Notes: generated by a model from the sequence alone, not told the origin. DNA of 64,000 nt from Sporomusa silvacetica DSM 10669 (GCF_002257705.1 NZ_LSLK01000165.1:1-64000); one strand, 5' to 3'. Positions 34,502 to 43,795 are shown, numbered from the stretch's first letter. Made by a program: numbers and translations.

Positions 34502-34936
34502 TTAGGCGATACCCAGATCTTCCTTCAAAGTCTTAGCCACTTCTGCTGCAGTTGTAGAAACCCGGAAAACCCGGTTGAAACCCATTTCCCGGAACCGACG
34601 TTCAATCTCAGGCCAATTCTTGTCAAGCTCAAGCGGAGCGGCAACAGTACCACCCACATAGAGGATGATATCCTTCAAGCCAGCCTCAATGCACTTTCCC
34701 CTAAACCCTTCGCAGTCTAGGAGACCCATCCCGTACATGGACGAAACAAGGATAGCATCGGCATTGATTTCTATTGCGGCGTTGATGAATTCTTGTTGTG
34801 GAACGACAGCGCCCAAGAATGCAACCGTAAAGCCCGCATCCTTAAATGTCTTTTGAAGAACCCAACCACCGATCATATGTGCATCGGCTCCGATGGTGCC
34901 GATAACTACACTTTTGTTAACCTTTCTCTTTTCCAT
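34502..34936 (-). CDS. glmS: Glutamate-mutase-like small subunit, B12-binding
   Basis: A 144-aa B12-binding Rossmann protein with D18-A-H20-M-I-G23, the DxHxxG motif whose His coordinates cobalt, SSMYG, and ILYVGGT. It is alike in length and order to GlmS of clostridial glutamate mutase (about 137 aa). AGGAGGAAGAA precedes the ATG. It is the last gene of the minus-strand set with the large subunit and the GlmL-like protein. The symbol is given by family; the changed pocket of the large subunit makes glutamate an unsure substrate. Confidence 0.88.
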   Translation of the reverse strand: MEKRKVNKSVVIGTIGADAHMIGGWVLQKTFKDAGFTVAFLGAVVPQQEFINAAIEINADAILVSSMYGMGLLDCEGFRGKCIEAGLKDIILYVGGTVAAPLELDKNWPEIERRFREMGFNRVFRVSTTAAEVAKTLKEDLGIA

Positions 34937-35015
34937 TTCTTCCTCCTAATTGCTTTGTGAATTTTTATTTTCATATCTCTTTTTATATGAAAATCTCATC
35001 TGATAAATTTCTGCA

Positions 35016-36467
35016 CTACTTCGCAATCCTAGAAGCAAATTGCAAATCCTGCACCACCATGTCAAAGTTCAGCTCCCGACCTTCTTTTTTGGCTCTTTCT
35101 GCAAGTTTTGCTTTATGATACTCTTTGACTTCGGGCGGCATGGGAATATCGCCAGTATTAAAATACCTTACAGCGCCTTCCGCATCGCGCATGACCGTGA
35201 CATTTCCCTTGTTGTATTTCCAGGGAGTAAGCATGGTATCGACCCATCCAGCCTCGACGCCTCTGCACATGCCGACCGCCATATCGCCGTCGCCGGCTTC
35301 CAGGCACTTCTCCATTAGTGCTCTTACTTCCGCTTCGATCATTGCTTCTTCCAGCCTCAGCGCCTCGTTGTCCGGGATTTTCTGGGTACCCATCAGAGTA
35401 ATAAGATGCCGTGCAATTCTTACCGACATCGCCATGCTCTCCTTGGTCGGCGTTGCAAACGCTTCGTCCTGACATTTCAGGATGACTCCGGTAGCACCGC
35501 ACATTATTGAGATTATTGCATTCCAAGCGATCATGGCGTTTGCTTCTTCTGCCCGTGGAGGCCAGGCACCCAAGAACGGAAAACCTCCTGTAAAGAATTC
35601 CACATTATAGCCAAAGCGTTTACAATATTCGTTACTGAGCTTTTCCGTAACCCTGATCATGGCAATATCCTGAATCAGATTCATATTCTGACCAAGCTCC
35701 AGGAATTGATACTTCACCCCTTGCTCAGCAGCAAGCAAAGATTCGGAGACATTCACGAAGCACCGATAGCCTGCACTGTCGTAGCCGGAGAGATTGCTGG
35801 GATTCCACGGGCATATAGGCACGCCGTTTTCTGTGTATATGCCGGCAAGGCGCGCTTCATACTGGTTTAATCTGATTTCTTCTTCCAAAGGTATGTTCTT
35901 GCAATGAGCTATTACTTCCTGAAGCGATCGAACAAAACAAGAGTTCCACCCGGCCGCCAAGGCAATCTCCGCAGCCAGTCGTCCGTCTTCGTCGGTTGAA
36001 TTGAAACTGAGAGGCACTTTGGTCGCCTTCATAATCCTACGCGCCTCTTCGACACCGAAATTTACTATGGGCCAGCCGTTGAGCATAGACATACCCTCTT
36101 TTTTACTACGCTCGATGCCGGCCTGAGCACTCTTAAAGTCTAGTTTCCGTGTGTAAGAGTCAGAGTAAATAAGCCACGCACCGCTACTGGCTAAATCCGA
36201 ATTCGCTTCCACATACTCTAATCCCTCAATTGTATATTCGGTAAGAGCCCGTCCAAACTGAGGTATAAGTAGGTGTGTTCCCTTTTCTTTCGCTTCTTTC
36301 AGCTTCAACGCAAAATTTTTGCCCTGGGATAATTCTTTCGCGATCTCAATACACTCGCTTAGATTCTCGACGCCTTTTCCCGTTGTCCACATGGGAAGAA
36401 CTTCTTCTTTCCGAATCTTGAAAAATTCTTCATCGGTTAGTCTTTTGTTTTTGATTTTGATTGCCAT
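35016..36467 (-). CDS. glmE: Glutamate-mutase-like large subunit
   Basis: A 483-aa TIM-barrel protein, the same length as Clostridium cochlearium GlmE, with matching landmarks (TDEEFFKIRKEEVLPMW, LLNGWPIVNFGV, SLLAAEQGVK, IQDIA). Compared with the residues that hold glutamate in GlmE (Arg66, Arg100, Arg149, Glu171, Tyr177, Tyr181), the equivalents here are Gln70, Arg107, Asn156, Phe178, Glu184 and His188, so only one is kept. With adenosyl-B12 it should still perform a radical carbon-skeleton rearrangement, but probably on another substrate. AGGAGAGATGAAAAA precedes the ATG. The alignment was made by eye from memory of GlmE. Confidence 0.85.
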   Translation of the reverse strand: MAIKIKNKRLTDEEFFKIRKEEVLPMWTTGKGVENLSECIEIAKELSQGKNFALKLKEAKEKGTHLLIPQFGRALTEYTIEGLEYVEANSDLASSGAWLIYSDSYTRKLDFKSAQAGIERSKKEGMSMLNGWPIVNFGVEEARRIMKATKVPLSFNSTDEDGRLAAEIALAAGWNSCFVRSLQEVIAHCKNIPLEEEIRLNQYEARLAGIYTENGVPICPWNPSNLSGYDSAGYRCFVNVSESLLAAEQGVKYQFLELGQNMNLIQDIAMIRVTEKLSNEYCKRFGYNVEFFTGGFPFLGAWPPRAEEANAMIAWNAIISIMCGATGVILKCQDEAFATPTKESMAMSVRIARHLITLMGTQKIPDNEALRLEEAMIEAEVRALMEKCLEAGDGDMAVGMCRGVEAGWVDTMLTPWKYNKGNVTVMRDAEGAVRYFNTGDIPMPPEVKEYHKAKLAERAKKEGRELNFDMVVQDLQFASRIAK

Positions 36468-36523
36468 TTTTTCATCTCTCCTTATGTGTCAATATGTGTT
36501 AATGTGCGTAGCAAACTCTTTGG

Positions 36524-37939
36524 TTAGAGTACGGTTGGCTTTAAATACTTCTTGGCAATCCTTAGCGCTTGATCCGGATATTTTTCAGCCAATAATCCAA
36601 TTCCGTATAGAATATAGTTACTATCCAAGTATGCTTTGGGTTCCTGTGGTTTCAAGCTCCATGGCGTTTCCGCACTGAATAACGCCGATCGCAATACTCT
36701 TTCTGGATGCAAGCCATACTTAAATATGCCGCCAGTTCCAATAACGTTTTCCGTTTTGAGGAAGTTTTTCCCCTGTTGAACGACGACTTCCCCGACAACT
36801 GTCCACTCTTTTTTAACAGTCCCAGCATGGCGCTGTACGGCCATTGACGTAGCAAATCCGGCTAAGGCGATATCTAAGTTAAACTCAACATCATTTGCAG
36901 GAACATAACCAACATTATTTGATATTTCCCTGACATATTTTGCAATATCAATTTGTTCACCATCAAGGGACGGAAGGAGTGTTTTCAATTTTGTTAAAAA
37001 CCCTTCATTGCCAACATGATCATAAATCGTTGGAGCATTATATCTTATCCCCAGATCTCCCTCGACTGTTCGCTTTACCCTTGTTTCAGGCAACCCTTTA
37101 ACAATCGCTTGATAAGTTACAGGTAAATTGTCAATCACTGAATGAATATTAGTTGTAGCCCCACCTACCTCGACAACAATCACACTGCCTATTCCAGGTT
37201 CATTTTTGGTTCCATCAGCTAGCAGGGTTGCTGCTTGAAGCGTTGCCTTAGGGGTAGGTATGATAACATCGCCAATCAGGTATTGAGCCTTGTCTAAGCC
37301 TTTCGCTTTAGTGATGTGATCGATGAAAATTTCACGAATCTTTTTTTGCGCAGGTTCCACGTCCAATATATCAAGACTTGGTAAAACGTTTTTGGCCGAG
37401 TAGACTTTTTTGCCTGCTTCCCCCAGAATAGTGCTCACTTGGCTTGTAACAGTACGATTGCCGGCAACTAATATTGGAGATTTGATATTAGATTCGGCTA
37501 GTAGCTTTGCATTGTGAACAATTACATTTTGATCCCCGCCGTCGGTTCCACCACACAAAAGTATCATGTCACATTGTTCACTCTCAATTTCGTGAACGAT
37601 TTGTTTATTAATCTCAAAACCATAGGAACAGGTAACTTTTGCCCCTGCACCTAACGCAGCCCGGCGGGCAGCCTCTAGTGTCAGTTCTGGAACAAGTCCG
37701 ATAGCCACCATTTTCAAACCGCCGGCTGCACTGCTACTGGCGTAGCTGTCCTGAATTTGGGTGGCATCTATTCCGCAGGTTTTAAATAAATTCGATAGAG
37801 CATTGTTGAGTCCTATGGTAACGTCGGTAACCACAGTTGTAGGCGCCTGTGATCTACCGATAACGATTTCTTTTTCAATATCGACGGCAATTACTTTTGT
37901 GTAAGTGCTTCCGAAATCGATCAACAGGTGTACACTCAT
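36524..37939 (-). CDS. glmL: GlmL/MutL-like ASKHA ATPase, probable mutase reactivase
   Basis: A 471-aa actin/Hsp70-fold protein: phosphate 1 loop LLIDFGSTYTKVIAVD at the N-terminus, a second VVVEVGGATTNIHSV in the middle, and GTGGIFKYG near the end. GlmL proteins accompany glutamate mutase and most likely exchange damaged cobalamin. I use ATG 37939 because the chain then starts MSVHLLIDFG; an ATG at 37954 adds five residues. Neither has a good ribosome binding site. It lies between cheW and the large subunit gene. Confidence 0.88.
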   Translation of the reverse strand: MSVHLLIDFGSTYTKVIAVDIEKEIVIGRSQAPTTVVTDVTIGLNNALSNLFKTCGIDATQIQDSYASSSAAGGLKMVAIGLVPELTLEAARRAALGAGAKVTCSYGFEINKQIVHEIESEQCDMILLCGGTDGGDQNVIVHNAKLLAESNIKSPILVAGNRTVTSQVSTILGEAGKKVYSAKNVLPSLDILDVEPAQKKIREIFIDHITKAKGLDKAQYLIGDVIIPTPKATLQAATLLADGTKNEPGIGSVIVVEVGGATTNIHSVIDNLPVTYQAIVKGLPETRVKRTVEGDLGIRYNAPTIYDHVGNEGFLTKLKTLLPSLDGEQIDIAKYVREISNNVGYVPANDVEFNLDIALAGFATSMAVQRHAGTVKKEWTVVGEVVVQQGKNFLKTENVIGTGGIFKYGLHPERVLRSALFSAETPWSLKPQEPKAYLDSNYILYGIGLLAEKYPDQALRIAKKYLKPTVL

Positions 37940-38021
37940 TTTGCATCCAACCATTCTTGTTTGAGTTTGGAGTCATATGTTCTCGGGATCCGTGACAACA
38001 TTGAAGGTCCGCCAGCATTTG

Positions 38022-38492
38022 TTATGCACAAGTTGCTATTTTCGCTTGTTCACTTTCAGTCAAAATCTTAATAATGTCAATGGCAGTAATAAGCCGATCA
38101 TTCACGGTACCAATACCGAGGATAAAGTTGGATTTCACTCCGTCGGTTATTGATGGCGCATCTTCGATATTTTCCGCGGAAATCTGAACAATTTCCAAAA
38201 CATCGTCGACAATGACGCCGCATTTTTGGTTATTCATGTTTACGACGACAATCCGCGTAGTGTCTTTGATTCCGGTTGCACCCAGATTGAAGCGCTTCTT
38301 AAAGTCGAGTATCGGGATGACCTCACCGCGCAGATTCATGATCCCGTTAATGAAATCTGGCATGCCCGGCAGTTTTATCATGTTTCCCGGCCGAGTAATT
38401 TCATGCACCTGGCTGATAGGAATACCGTATTCATAAGCCTTATCGTTTGTTTCCAGCACGTACACGAGCAGGGTCAAGCTTTCCTTTTCCAT
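38022..38492 (-). CDS. CheW chemotaxis coupling protein
   Basis: A 156-aa CheW: VQEITRPGNMIKLPGMPDF, INGIMNLRGEVIPILDFKKRF and the VDDVLEIVQI segment are typical. CheW links receptors to CheA. It starts 19 bp after the soluble chemoreceptor and is followed by the mutase genes on the same strand. A dedicated receptor-CheW pair is thus cotranscribed, by position, with a B12 enzyme. GAGGTG precedes the ATG. Confidence 0.92.
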   Translation of the reverse strand: MEKESLTLLVYVLETNDKAYEYGIPISQVHEITRPGNMIKLPGMPDFINGIMNLRGEVIPILDFKKRFNLGATGIKDTTRIVVVNMNNQKCGVIVDDVLEIVQISAENIEDAPSITDGVKSNFILGIGTVNDRLITAIDIIKILTESEQAKIATCA

Positions 38493-38511
38493 GTTTATTG
38501 CACCTCATCTG

Positions 38512-39678
38512 CTACAGGTTTGCTGCCGTTTCCGTTAGTTTATTAGCTAAGCTTGTCATCTCTTCAATTGTTGCGTTTACTTCCTGGACAGCGGCTGAAG
38601 TTTCTTCCGTCACGGCTAGGGTTGACTGTGATGCGTCAGCCGTCGCATTCATCGATTTTTCGATTTGCTGAGTAAGTTCTTTGATCTGGATAACCGTTTT
38701 TTTCGATTCTTCCGATAATTTGCGTATTTCCTCAGCTACAACGCCGAAACCTCGGCCGGCGTCACCCACTCTTGCCGCCTCGATGGACGCATTCAGGCCG
38801 AGCATCTTAGTTTCGTCAGCAATTTCCTTGATAAATCGCATAACATTGTTGATGTTGTCCAACTGTTCTTTTACTTTCCCGATTTCTTCGTGCAAGTTGC
38901 TCTGGTTGCTGCTAGCTTCATTAGTTGCCACTGTGATTTGCTGAATAGAGGCCGACACGCCGGTTAATCCCTGATCCAACGTATTGGCGATTGCCTTAAG
39001 GTCTTTTGCCAGTTTACGAGGCAGTACCACTGTAAATCCTCCTAACACAGCCCCGGTATTATCATCAAAAAGCGGTGCTGTTGCGGAAAGAACCGGAACT
39101 CCGTATACGGATTCGTCAACCTCGTCAGTGACGAGGTTTTTTTGTTTGAGCACTAGTTCCTGGCTACTGCCTTCCCTGATCGGCGTATTTACCTGAATAC
39201 TCGGGATATCAAACTTTTTGGATCCCTGACGCTTTTCATATTTATCTTTGGTAGAAAGGCATAGCATACCACCCTCCGGCAGCATATCGGCTAATACGGG
39301 GGCAAACGTATCAAAAGCCTGAATAATTTTATGTTGACGGGGAGCGCCTAGTGCCCATGATCCGATAATTTCACTGTCGGTATCGTTCCATACAGGTCCG
39401 CCAATGGCGCATACCCGCTTGCCATAAACCTCGCGCGGTATTTCAAATGTTATCGGGCGGCGGGCTTGGATGACCTTGGCGGCCAAACCATCGTTACTAA
39501 AGTGATTGCCCACATCAAGGCCGGGAAAGTCGAATTTTTCAGTATGTTTGAAAGTCACCTCCGTCAAATCGGTTGCAAAGAAGACCGCCCCATCTTCAAA
39601 TGCATGGATGACAATCTGAATAAATGATTTAACAAATTCCAATTCTTTTGCATGGACATGCAAATTTTCAAAATCCAT
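38512..39678 (-). CDS. Soluble methyl-accepting chemotaxis protein
   Basis: A 388-aa receptor without membrane segments. Two related sensor modules (about 1-125 and 126-220) each contain a VYGxxV...GxxxxxxPRx core, visible as VYGKRVCAIGGPVW and VYGVPVLSATAPLF. A compact signalling domain (about 225-388) has the hairpin tip ADETKMLGLNASIEAARVG. It should sense an internal ligand and act with the adjacent CheW. GAGAGG lies about 11 bases before the ATG. As first gene of the mutase set it may monitor the mutase substrate or product. Confidence 0.9.
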   Translation of the reverse strand: MDFENLHVHAKELEFVKSFIQIVIHAFEDGAVFFATDLTEVTFKHTEKFDFPGLDVGNHFSNDGLAAKVIQARRPITFEIPREVYGKRVCAIGGPVWNDTDSEIIGSWALGAPRQHKIIQAFDTFAPVLADMLPEGGMLCLSTKDKYEKRQGSKKFDIPSIQVNTPIREGSSQELVLKQKNLVTDEVDESVYGVPVLSATAPLFDDNTGAVLGGFTVVLPRKLAKDLKAIANTLDQGLTGVSASIQQITVATNEASSNQSNLHEEIGKVKEQLDNINNVMRFIKEIADETKMLGLNASIEAARVGDAGRGFGVVAEEIRKLSEESKKTVIQIKELTQQIEKSMNATADASQSTLAVTEETSAAVQEVNATIEEMTSLANKLTETAANL

Positions 39679-40071
39679 TCTCGTTCATTCCTCTCTAATT
39701 AATTTTTTATATGCTTATGCCAAAAGGTTGCTTAGGTCACGACCTGCTATCATCACCTTTCCGTTAAATTATTCACCTCTTGGATAATACGTAATTTGGA
39801 ATGATCCTAGAAATTTGAGTCAAGCCTGACCCCAAAAAATCCTATTTGGAATAATGCAACATAATGCATTTATATTTCCTGATTTGTAATAACTTAAGTT
39901 TTCATGATTATAATTCAATTTTTTCAATAATTTTCCTCCTTTCGACATGCTAAAAATAAAAAAATTAAGATTTAGATTTATATAGGGCTTACTGACAAAC
40001 CAGAATTTTGCTGAAAGCAAAAGATTTAAAGGCAATTTCGTCGAAATTAGATAATTACTATTTCGCTGCAA
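39679..40071. other. Intergenic region with no supported gene
   Basis: About 390 bp, AT-rich. It must hold the promoter of the minus-strand chemoreceptor operon, but I see no clear sigma54 or sigma28 site. A minus-strand frame (39820-40071) is AT-rich and low in coding character. An AAAGGAGG with a TTG 7 bases on could start a 35-aa peptide inside it; I do not call it. Confidence 0.4.
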
Positions 40072-40107
40072 TAAAAAAGAGGCCGCAATTAGCGGCCTCT
40101 TTTTTTA
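40072..40107. terminator. Terminator of the GDT1-family gene
   Basis: GAGGCCGC pairs with GCGGCCTC around AATTA, with A- and T-runs on both sides. Confidence 0.88.
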
Positions 40108-40110
40108 TTA

Positions 40111-40782
40111 CTATTCTTGCTTTTGCGGGAGTTTATCGTTTGTTCCACCCATTCTTGCTACAAGATATATCGAAAGTACAACGGCAACTAAGCCGCCAGT
40201 AACTGTCGCGGGGGTCAAATAGTGACTGGGTAAGTACTCGTATAGGCCAAAGAGGCCAAACAAGATAAAAATAATAGCGGCAAACCATTTAACTGCTCGC
40301 TCGGGAATCCTCTTTCCAAGAACGATACCGATTATTATACCGATGCCGTCAGCAACCATCATACCGGTGGTCGTTCCCAGCCATACTGGAATAATTGTGT
40401 TAAATTGAGCTGCTAACGCAACGGTTGCTAACTGAGTTTTATCACCCATTTCAGCAATGAAAAACGCAATAGCTACTGTCCAAAACGGGCTACGTTTCGA
40501 ATCCTTATCTTCGCCATCAAGTTCATCACCCCGGATTGTCCATAGGCCGAAGATAATAAAAGATACGGCTGCCGCGATTTGAATGGTATTCATGGGGACA
40601 AAGTGAGTAAGGTAGTTGCCTACAACTACGGCAAATAAGTGGTTGAGAATAGTAGCAACGAATACGCCCCACATTACTGTTTGCCACTTGTAGCGGGTAG
40701 CAAGGGCCATAGCCAATAGTTGCGTTTTATCGCCCATCTCTGCAAGAACTACAAACACGAGAGAAGTTAAAAATGCAGTCAT
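40111..40782 (-). CDS. TMEM165/GDT1-family (UPF0016) Mn2+ transporter
   Basis: A 223-aa membrane protein with six helices in two homologous halves, each carrying the signature E-M-G-D-K-T-Q (LAEMGDKTQLLAMALA and IAEMGDKTQLATVALA). Family members export Mn2+ (or exchange Ca2+/H+). I start at ATG 40782, 6 bases after GGAGG; the ATG at 40788 abuts the site. A yybP-ykoY riboswitch upstream senses Mn2+ and fits a manganese-efflux role very well. Confidence 0.93.
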   Translation of the reverse strand: MTAFLTSLVFVVLAEMGDKTQLLAMALATRYKWQTVMWGVFVATILNHLFAVVVGNYLTHFVPMNTIQIAAAVSFIIFGLWTIRGDELDGEDKDSKRSPFWTVAIAFFIAEMGDKTQLATVALAAQFNTIIPVWLGTTTGMMVADGIGIIIGIVLGKRIPERAVKWFAAIIFILFGLFGLYEYLPSHYLTPATVTGGLVAVVLSIYLVARMGGTNDKLPQKQE

Positions 40783-40807
40783 GATCATCCTCCTAAATTG
40801 TATTATA

Positions 40808-40860
40808 TATAAAAAGCGAGACCTCTAGTATGACAATAATAGCCATACTAAAGGTCTCGC
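40808..40860 (-). terminator. Riboswitch expression-platform terminator
   Basis: GCGAGACCTTTAGTATG pairs with CATACTAGAGGTCTCGC and is followed by TTTTT on the minus strand. The left arm overlaps the aptamer's conserved AGCGAGACC loop, so Mn2+ binding would prevent termination. Confidence 0.85.
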
Positions 40861-40945
40861 TAATTGACGATTCGTCAACAACAGAGCCAGATGATTACTC
40901 ATCAGTATGTTGACTCTGTTCTATGAGCTACTCCCCTTTAGGAGT
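40846..40945 (-). ncRNA. yybP-ykoY manganese riboswitch aptamer
   Basis: On the minus strand the leader has AAAGGGGAGTAGC at its 5' side and TTAGCGAGACCTTTAG at its 3' side, the two conserved loops of this class, joined by a long hairpin (ACAGAGTCAACA/TGTTGTTGACG region). P1 pairs CCTAAAG with CTTTAG. Confidence 0.88.
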
Positions 40946-41125
40946 GTAATATTTGCTACTATATTACAATAAACAAGCGGGAATGTCAATATGGACATTC
41001 ATGCTTGTTTATTAGGACCTATTGACCCTTAAGAAACAGGGATTTTTGTTTTACTTAGTCGCAAAGCCAGCCGATCGAGCATAAATTGTAGTATACCTTA
41101 GTGAAGGAGCAAAGGAGGTTTATTT

Positions 41126-41239
41126 ATGGGTCTTGGTTTTGGTGGCTGTGGAGGTCGTGGTGGTAGCAGTTTTATAATTATCATTATAATAATCTTGTTA
41201 TTTTTCTGCTTCAATGATGACTGTAGCTCAATCTGCTAA
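41126..41239 (+). CDS. YjcZ-like sporulation micro-protein
   Basis: A 37-aa frame with AAAGGAGG 7-8 bases before the ATG. It begins MGLGFGGCGGRGG and continues into a run of Ile and Leu (one membrane span), ending DDCSSIC. Glycine-rich-then-hydrophobic micro-proteins of this plan belong to the YjcZ family seen in spore formers. Confidence 0.75.
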   Translation: MGLGFGGCGGRGGSSFIIIIIIILLFFCFNDDCSSIC

Positions 41240-41305
41240 CATAGGTTACTTATAGTAAATTCACAACTAATTTGAAGTGCAGCCCGCTTATATTGGTTGT
41301 GCTGT

Positions 41306-41334
41306 AGCCGTCGACCTTCGGGTGGACGGCTTTT
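41306..41334 (+). terminator. Terminator with UUCG loop
   Basis: AGCCGTC-GACC pairs with GGTG-GACGGCT around TTCG, followed by TTTT. The remaining stretch to 41735 is AT-rich and shows nothing else except a probable promoter for the next gene (TATAAT-like boxes around 41675-41690). Confidence 0.8.
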
Positions 41335-41735
41335 CCATTTTCCGGTGTTTTCTAAAGTAATTCTAAAAAAAGGGATATATAATTCTAAACATAGAAAAAT
41401 TTCTAGAAGGCAATGGCTTTCTATTGAATATAAATTTACATATTCCTCTCTCAATATAAAAGTACTCTGCAATTGGTCATGGTTGCTGGGTACTTTTATA
41501 ATTTGTAACGTTTCGATCCGTTCCATTGAGTCTTTAGCGGAAAATATAATTATAAAAAAGGATTACCGGTATTTGGTTTTGAATTTACAATAAAGATAGA
41601 TATACGGAGTAAACAGCTACTTTTCCACATGGCGAAAGGATACAATATGTGACAAATTAGGTATAAATTATATGTTATAATATATAATTCGATAGTAGAC
41701 TGACGTAATAATAATTACTGACTGGGGGATGGAAA

Positions 41736-43721
41736 ATGAAGCGCTCGTTAGGTATAAAACAAAAATTGGTTATTTATACTACCTTATTCATTGCCGTTGC
41801 TGTTTTGGCAGTTGCGGTGCCTGCTCTTTATTTCTTCACGGCGAATATGGAAACAGAGCTCGAACTGCAAACAAACCAAGGGATAGAAGGGCTAAATACT
41901 ATATTAGAAGGTTATAAGAGCGATGCGGCAATTTATGCGACGCTTATCAGCCGCCATCCCGAGGTTGTTAAAGCAGTGGAGGCGCGGGATTCGGCTGCGC
42001 TAGTACAGATTATTGGACCATTGGCTAAAGCAGCTAAACTTGATTCGGTTACTGTGTCGGATGAGAAGGGCGTGGTCGTCGCTCGGACGCATGACACGAA
42101 AAAAGGTGATAGTGTGCTGAATCAGGTCAATGTGCAGAAAGCTCTTAAAGGCACGACATTTGCAGCCATTGAGCCAGGCACGGTTGTAAAGCTGTCGGTT
42201 CGGGCGGGGGCGCCAGTGTATAATGCCGAGGGACAGGTTATCGGCGTAATAACACCCGGTTATAACGCTAGCCGGGATGAGCTCGTTGACAAGGTCAAGC
42301 AGATGTTTGGCGTTGATATCACGTTATTTCTGGACGATGAACGGATTGCCACAACGATTATCCAAGATGGTCAACGGGTAATAGGCACTAAACTGAATCC
42401 TGTAATTACCGAAAAGGTGCTGAAGCAGGGACAAAAATATGCTGGTCGTGCCGAAATTATCGGCAAGGAATACATAACGACATATTTGCCGTTGATGGGA
42501 CCGGAAGACAAACCCATAGGGGTACTGTTCGCGGGTCAAAATATTTCGGAACTTAACGTTGGAAAAAATAAAATGATGCTGAGCATTGGCGCGATTGCGC
42601 TTTGTGCTTTAGGGATTGGAATGTTTTTTAGCTTTTTACTGGCTAAGGGTATTACAACTCCGATCAGCCACTTGGTGGAAGGCGTCGGCAAAGTGGCTGC
42701 AGGCGATCTTACGCAAAAAGTAATGGTTACTTCCAGTGATGAAATCGGTGTTTTGGCTGGCCACTTCAACGCCATGGTGGATCAACTAAAAGCTTTGGTG
42801 ACACGCGTGAGTGGGATAGCAGGAAACTTGTCCGCAGCGAGTGAAGAACTTACAGCCAGCGCTGACCAGACAGCCCAGGCTGCCAATCAGGTTGCCATTA
42901 CCATTAGTGAAGTTGCGAATGGTGCTGAAAAGCAGCTGAAAGCTGTTGACGATACTGCTTTGGTCGTAGAGCAAATGTCAGCAGGAATACAGCAAATTGC
43001 GGTCAACGTCAATACGGCTGCCGATACTTCAAAAAGATCTACTGATTCAGCTCAAACGGGCAGTGCGGCGGTGGAAAAGGCTATGAATCAGATGAGGCAG
43101 ATTGAAGACACTGTTATCAATTCGGCCCAAGTAGTCACTAATCTAGGGGAACGATCTAAGGAAATTGGACAAATTGTGGATACCATCTCTGGCATCGCGG
43201 GACAGACTAACCTGTTGGCTCTAAATGCTGCCATAGAGGCGGCGAGGGCAGGCGAACAGGGGAAAGGCTTCGCTGTTGTAGCAGATGAAGTCCGAAAATT
43301 GGCCGAACAATCAAATGACGCGGCAAAACAGATCGCCGAACTGATCTCCATAATTCAACAAGATACTGACAGTGCGGTCGTGGCGATGACCGAAGGAACC
43401 AAAGAAGTCCATGTTGGTACGGAAGTGGTGAGTGAGGCAGGCCAGACCTTTAAGGAAATATTCCGCTCAATCACTGAAGTAACGACCCAAATCAGTGGAA
43501 TAGCAGAGGTCATACAGCAGATGGTGAGCGGTAGCCAGCAAATAGTAACTGCAGTACATGATATTGATGCCATAAGTAAGGATGCGGCAGGGCAGACACA
43601 AACAGTATCTGCTGCCACTGAACAGCAGTCTGCCACTATGGAAGAGATTGCATCTTCTAGCCAAGAGTTAGCGAAGATGGCAGAGGAACTGACAGAGACC
43701 GTCAGTAAGTTCAAGATATGA
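41736..43721 (+). CDS. Methyl-accepting chemotaxis protein with Cache-type sensor
   Basis: A 661-aa receptor. Membrane segment 1 (about 12-34), a periplasmic sensor of about 240 residues resembling single-Cache/sCache_3-type domains (ISRHPEVVKAVEARD, VTVSDEKGVVVARTHD), membrane segment 2 (about 280-302), HAMP, and a long signalling domain with GQTNLLALNAAIEAARAGEQ. The signalling half is close to that of the receptor at 6231. GGGGGATGG precedes the ATG. Unlike that gene it has no visible sigma54 promoter. Related sensors bind small carboxylic acids, but the ligand is unknown. Confidence 0.95.
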   Translation: MKRSLGIKQKLVIYTTLFIAVAVLAVAVPALYFFTANMETELELQTNQGIEGLNTILEGYKSDAAIYATLISRHPEVVKAVEARDSAALVQIIGPLAKAAKLDSVTVSDEKGVVVARTHDTKKGDSVLNQVNVQKALKGTTFAAIEPGTVVKLSVRAGAPVYNAEGQVIGVITPGYNASRDELVDKVKQMFGVDITLFLDDERIATTIIQDGQRVIGTKLNPVITEKVLKQGQKYAGRAEIIGKEYITTYLPLMGPEDKPIGVLFAGQNISELNVGKNKMMLSIGAIALCALGIGMFFSFLLAKGITTPISHLVEGVGKVAAGDLTQKVMVTSSDEIGVLAGHFNAMVDQLKALVTRVSGIAGNLSAASEELTASADQTAQAANQVAITISEVANGAEKQLKAVDDTALVVEQMSAGIQQIAVNVNTAADTSKRSTDSAQTGSAAVEKAMNQMRQIEDTVINSAQVVTNLGERSKEIGQIVDTISGIAGQTNLLALNAAIEAARAGEQGKGFAVVADEVRKLAEQSNDAAKQIAELISIIQQDTDSAVVAMTEGTKEVHVGTEVVSEAGQTFKEIFRSITEVTTQISGIAEVIQQMVSGSQQIVTAVHDIDAISKDAAGQTQTVSAATEQQSATMEEIASSSQELAKMAEELTETVSKFKI

Positions 43722-43795
43722 TGTAATTTGCCTGGTGGTTATCAAGGGCGACCAGCCGACGTAAGGCTAATATTTGGTAGTGGGAAAAAAACTTA

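Noticed and set aside
39820..40071. 83-aa minus-strand reading frame between the soluble chemoreceptor and the GDT1 gene
   Set aside because: AT-rich, low-complexity composition, and its ATG precedes rather than follows the AAAGGAGG; it is probably chance.
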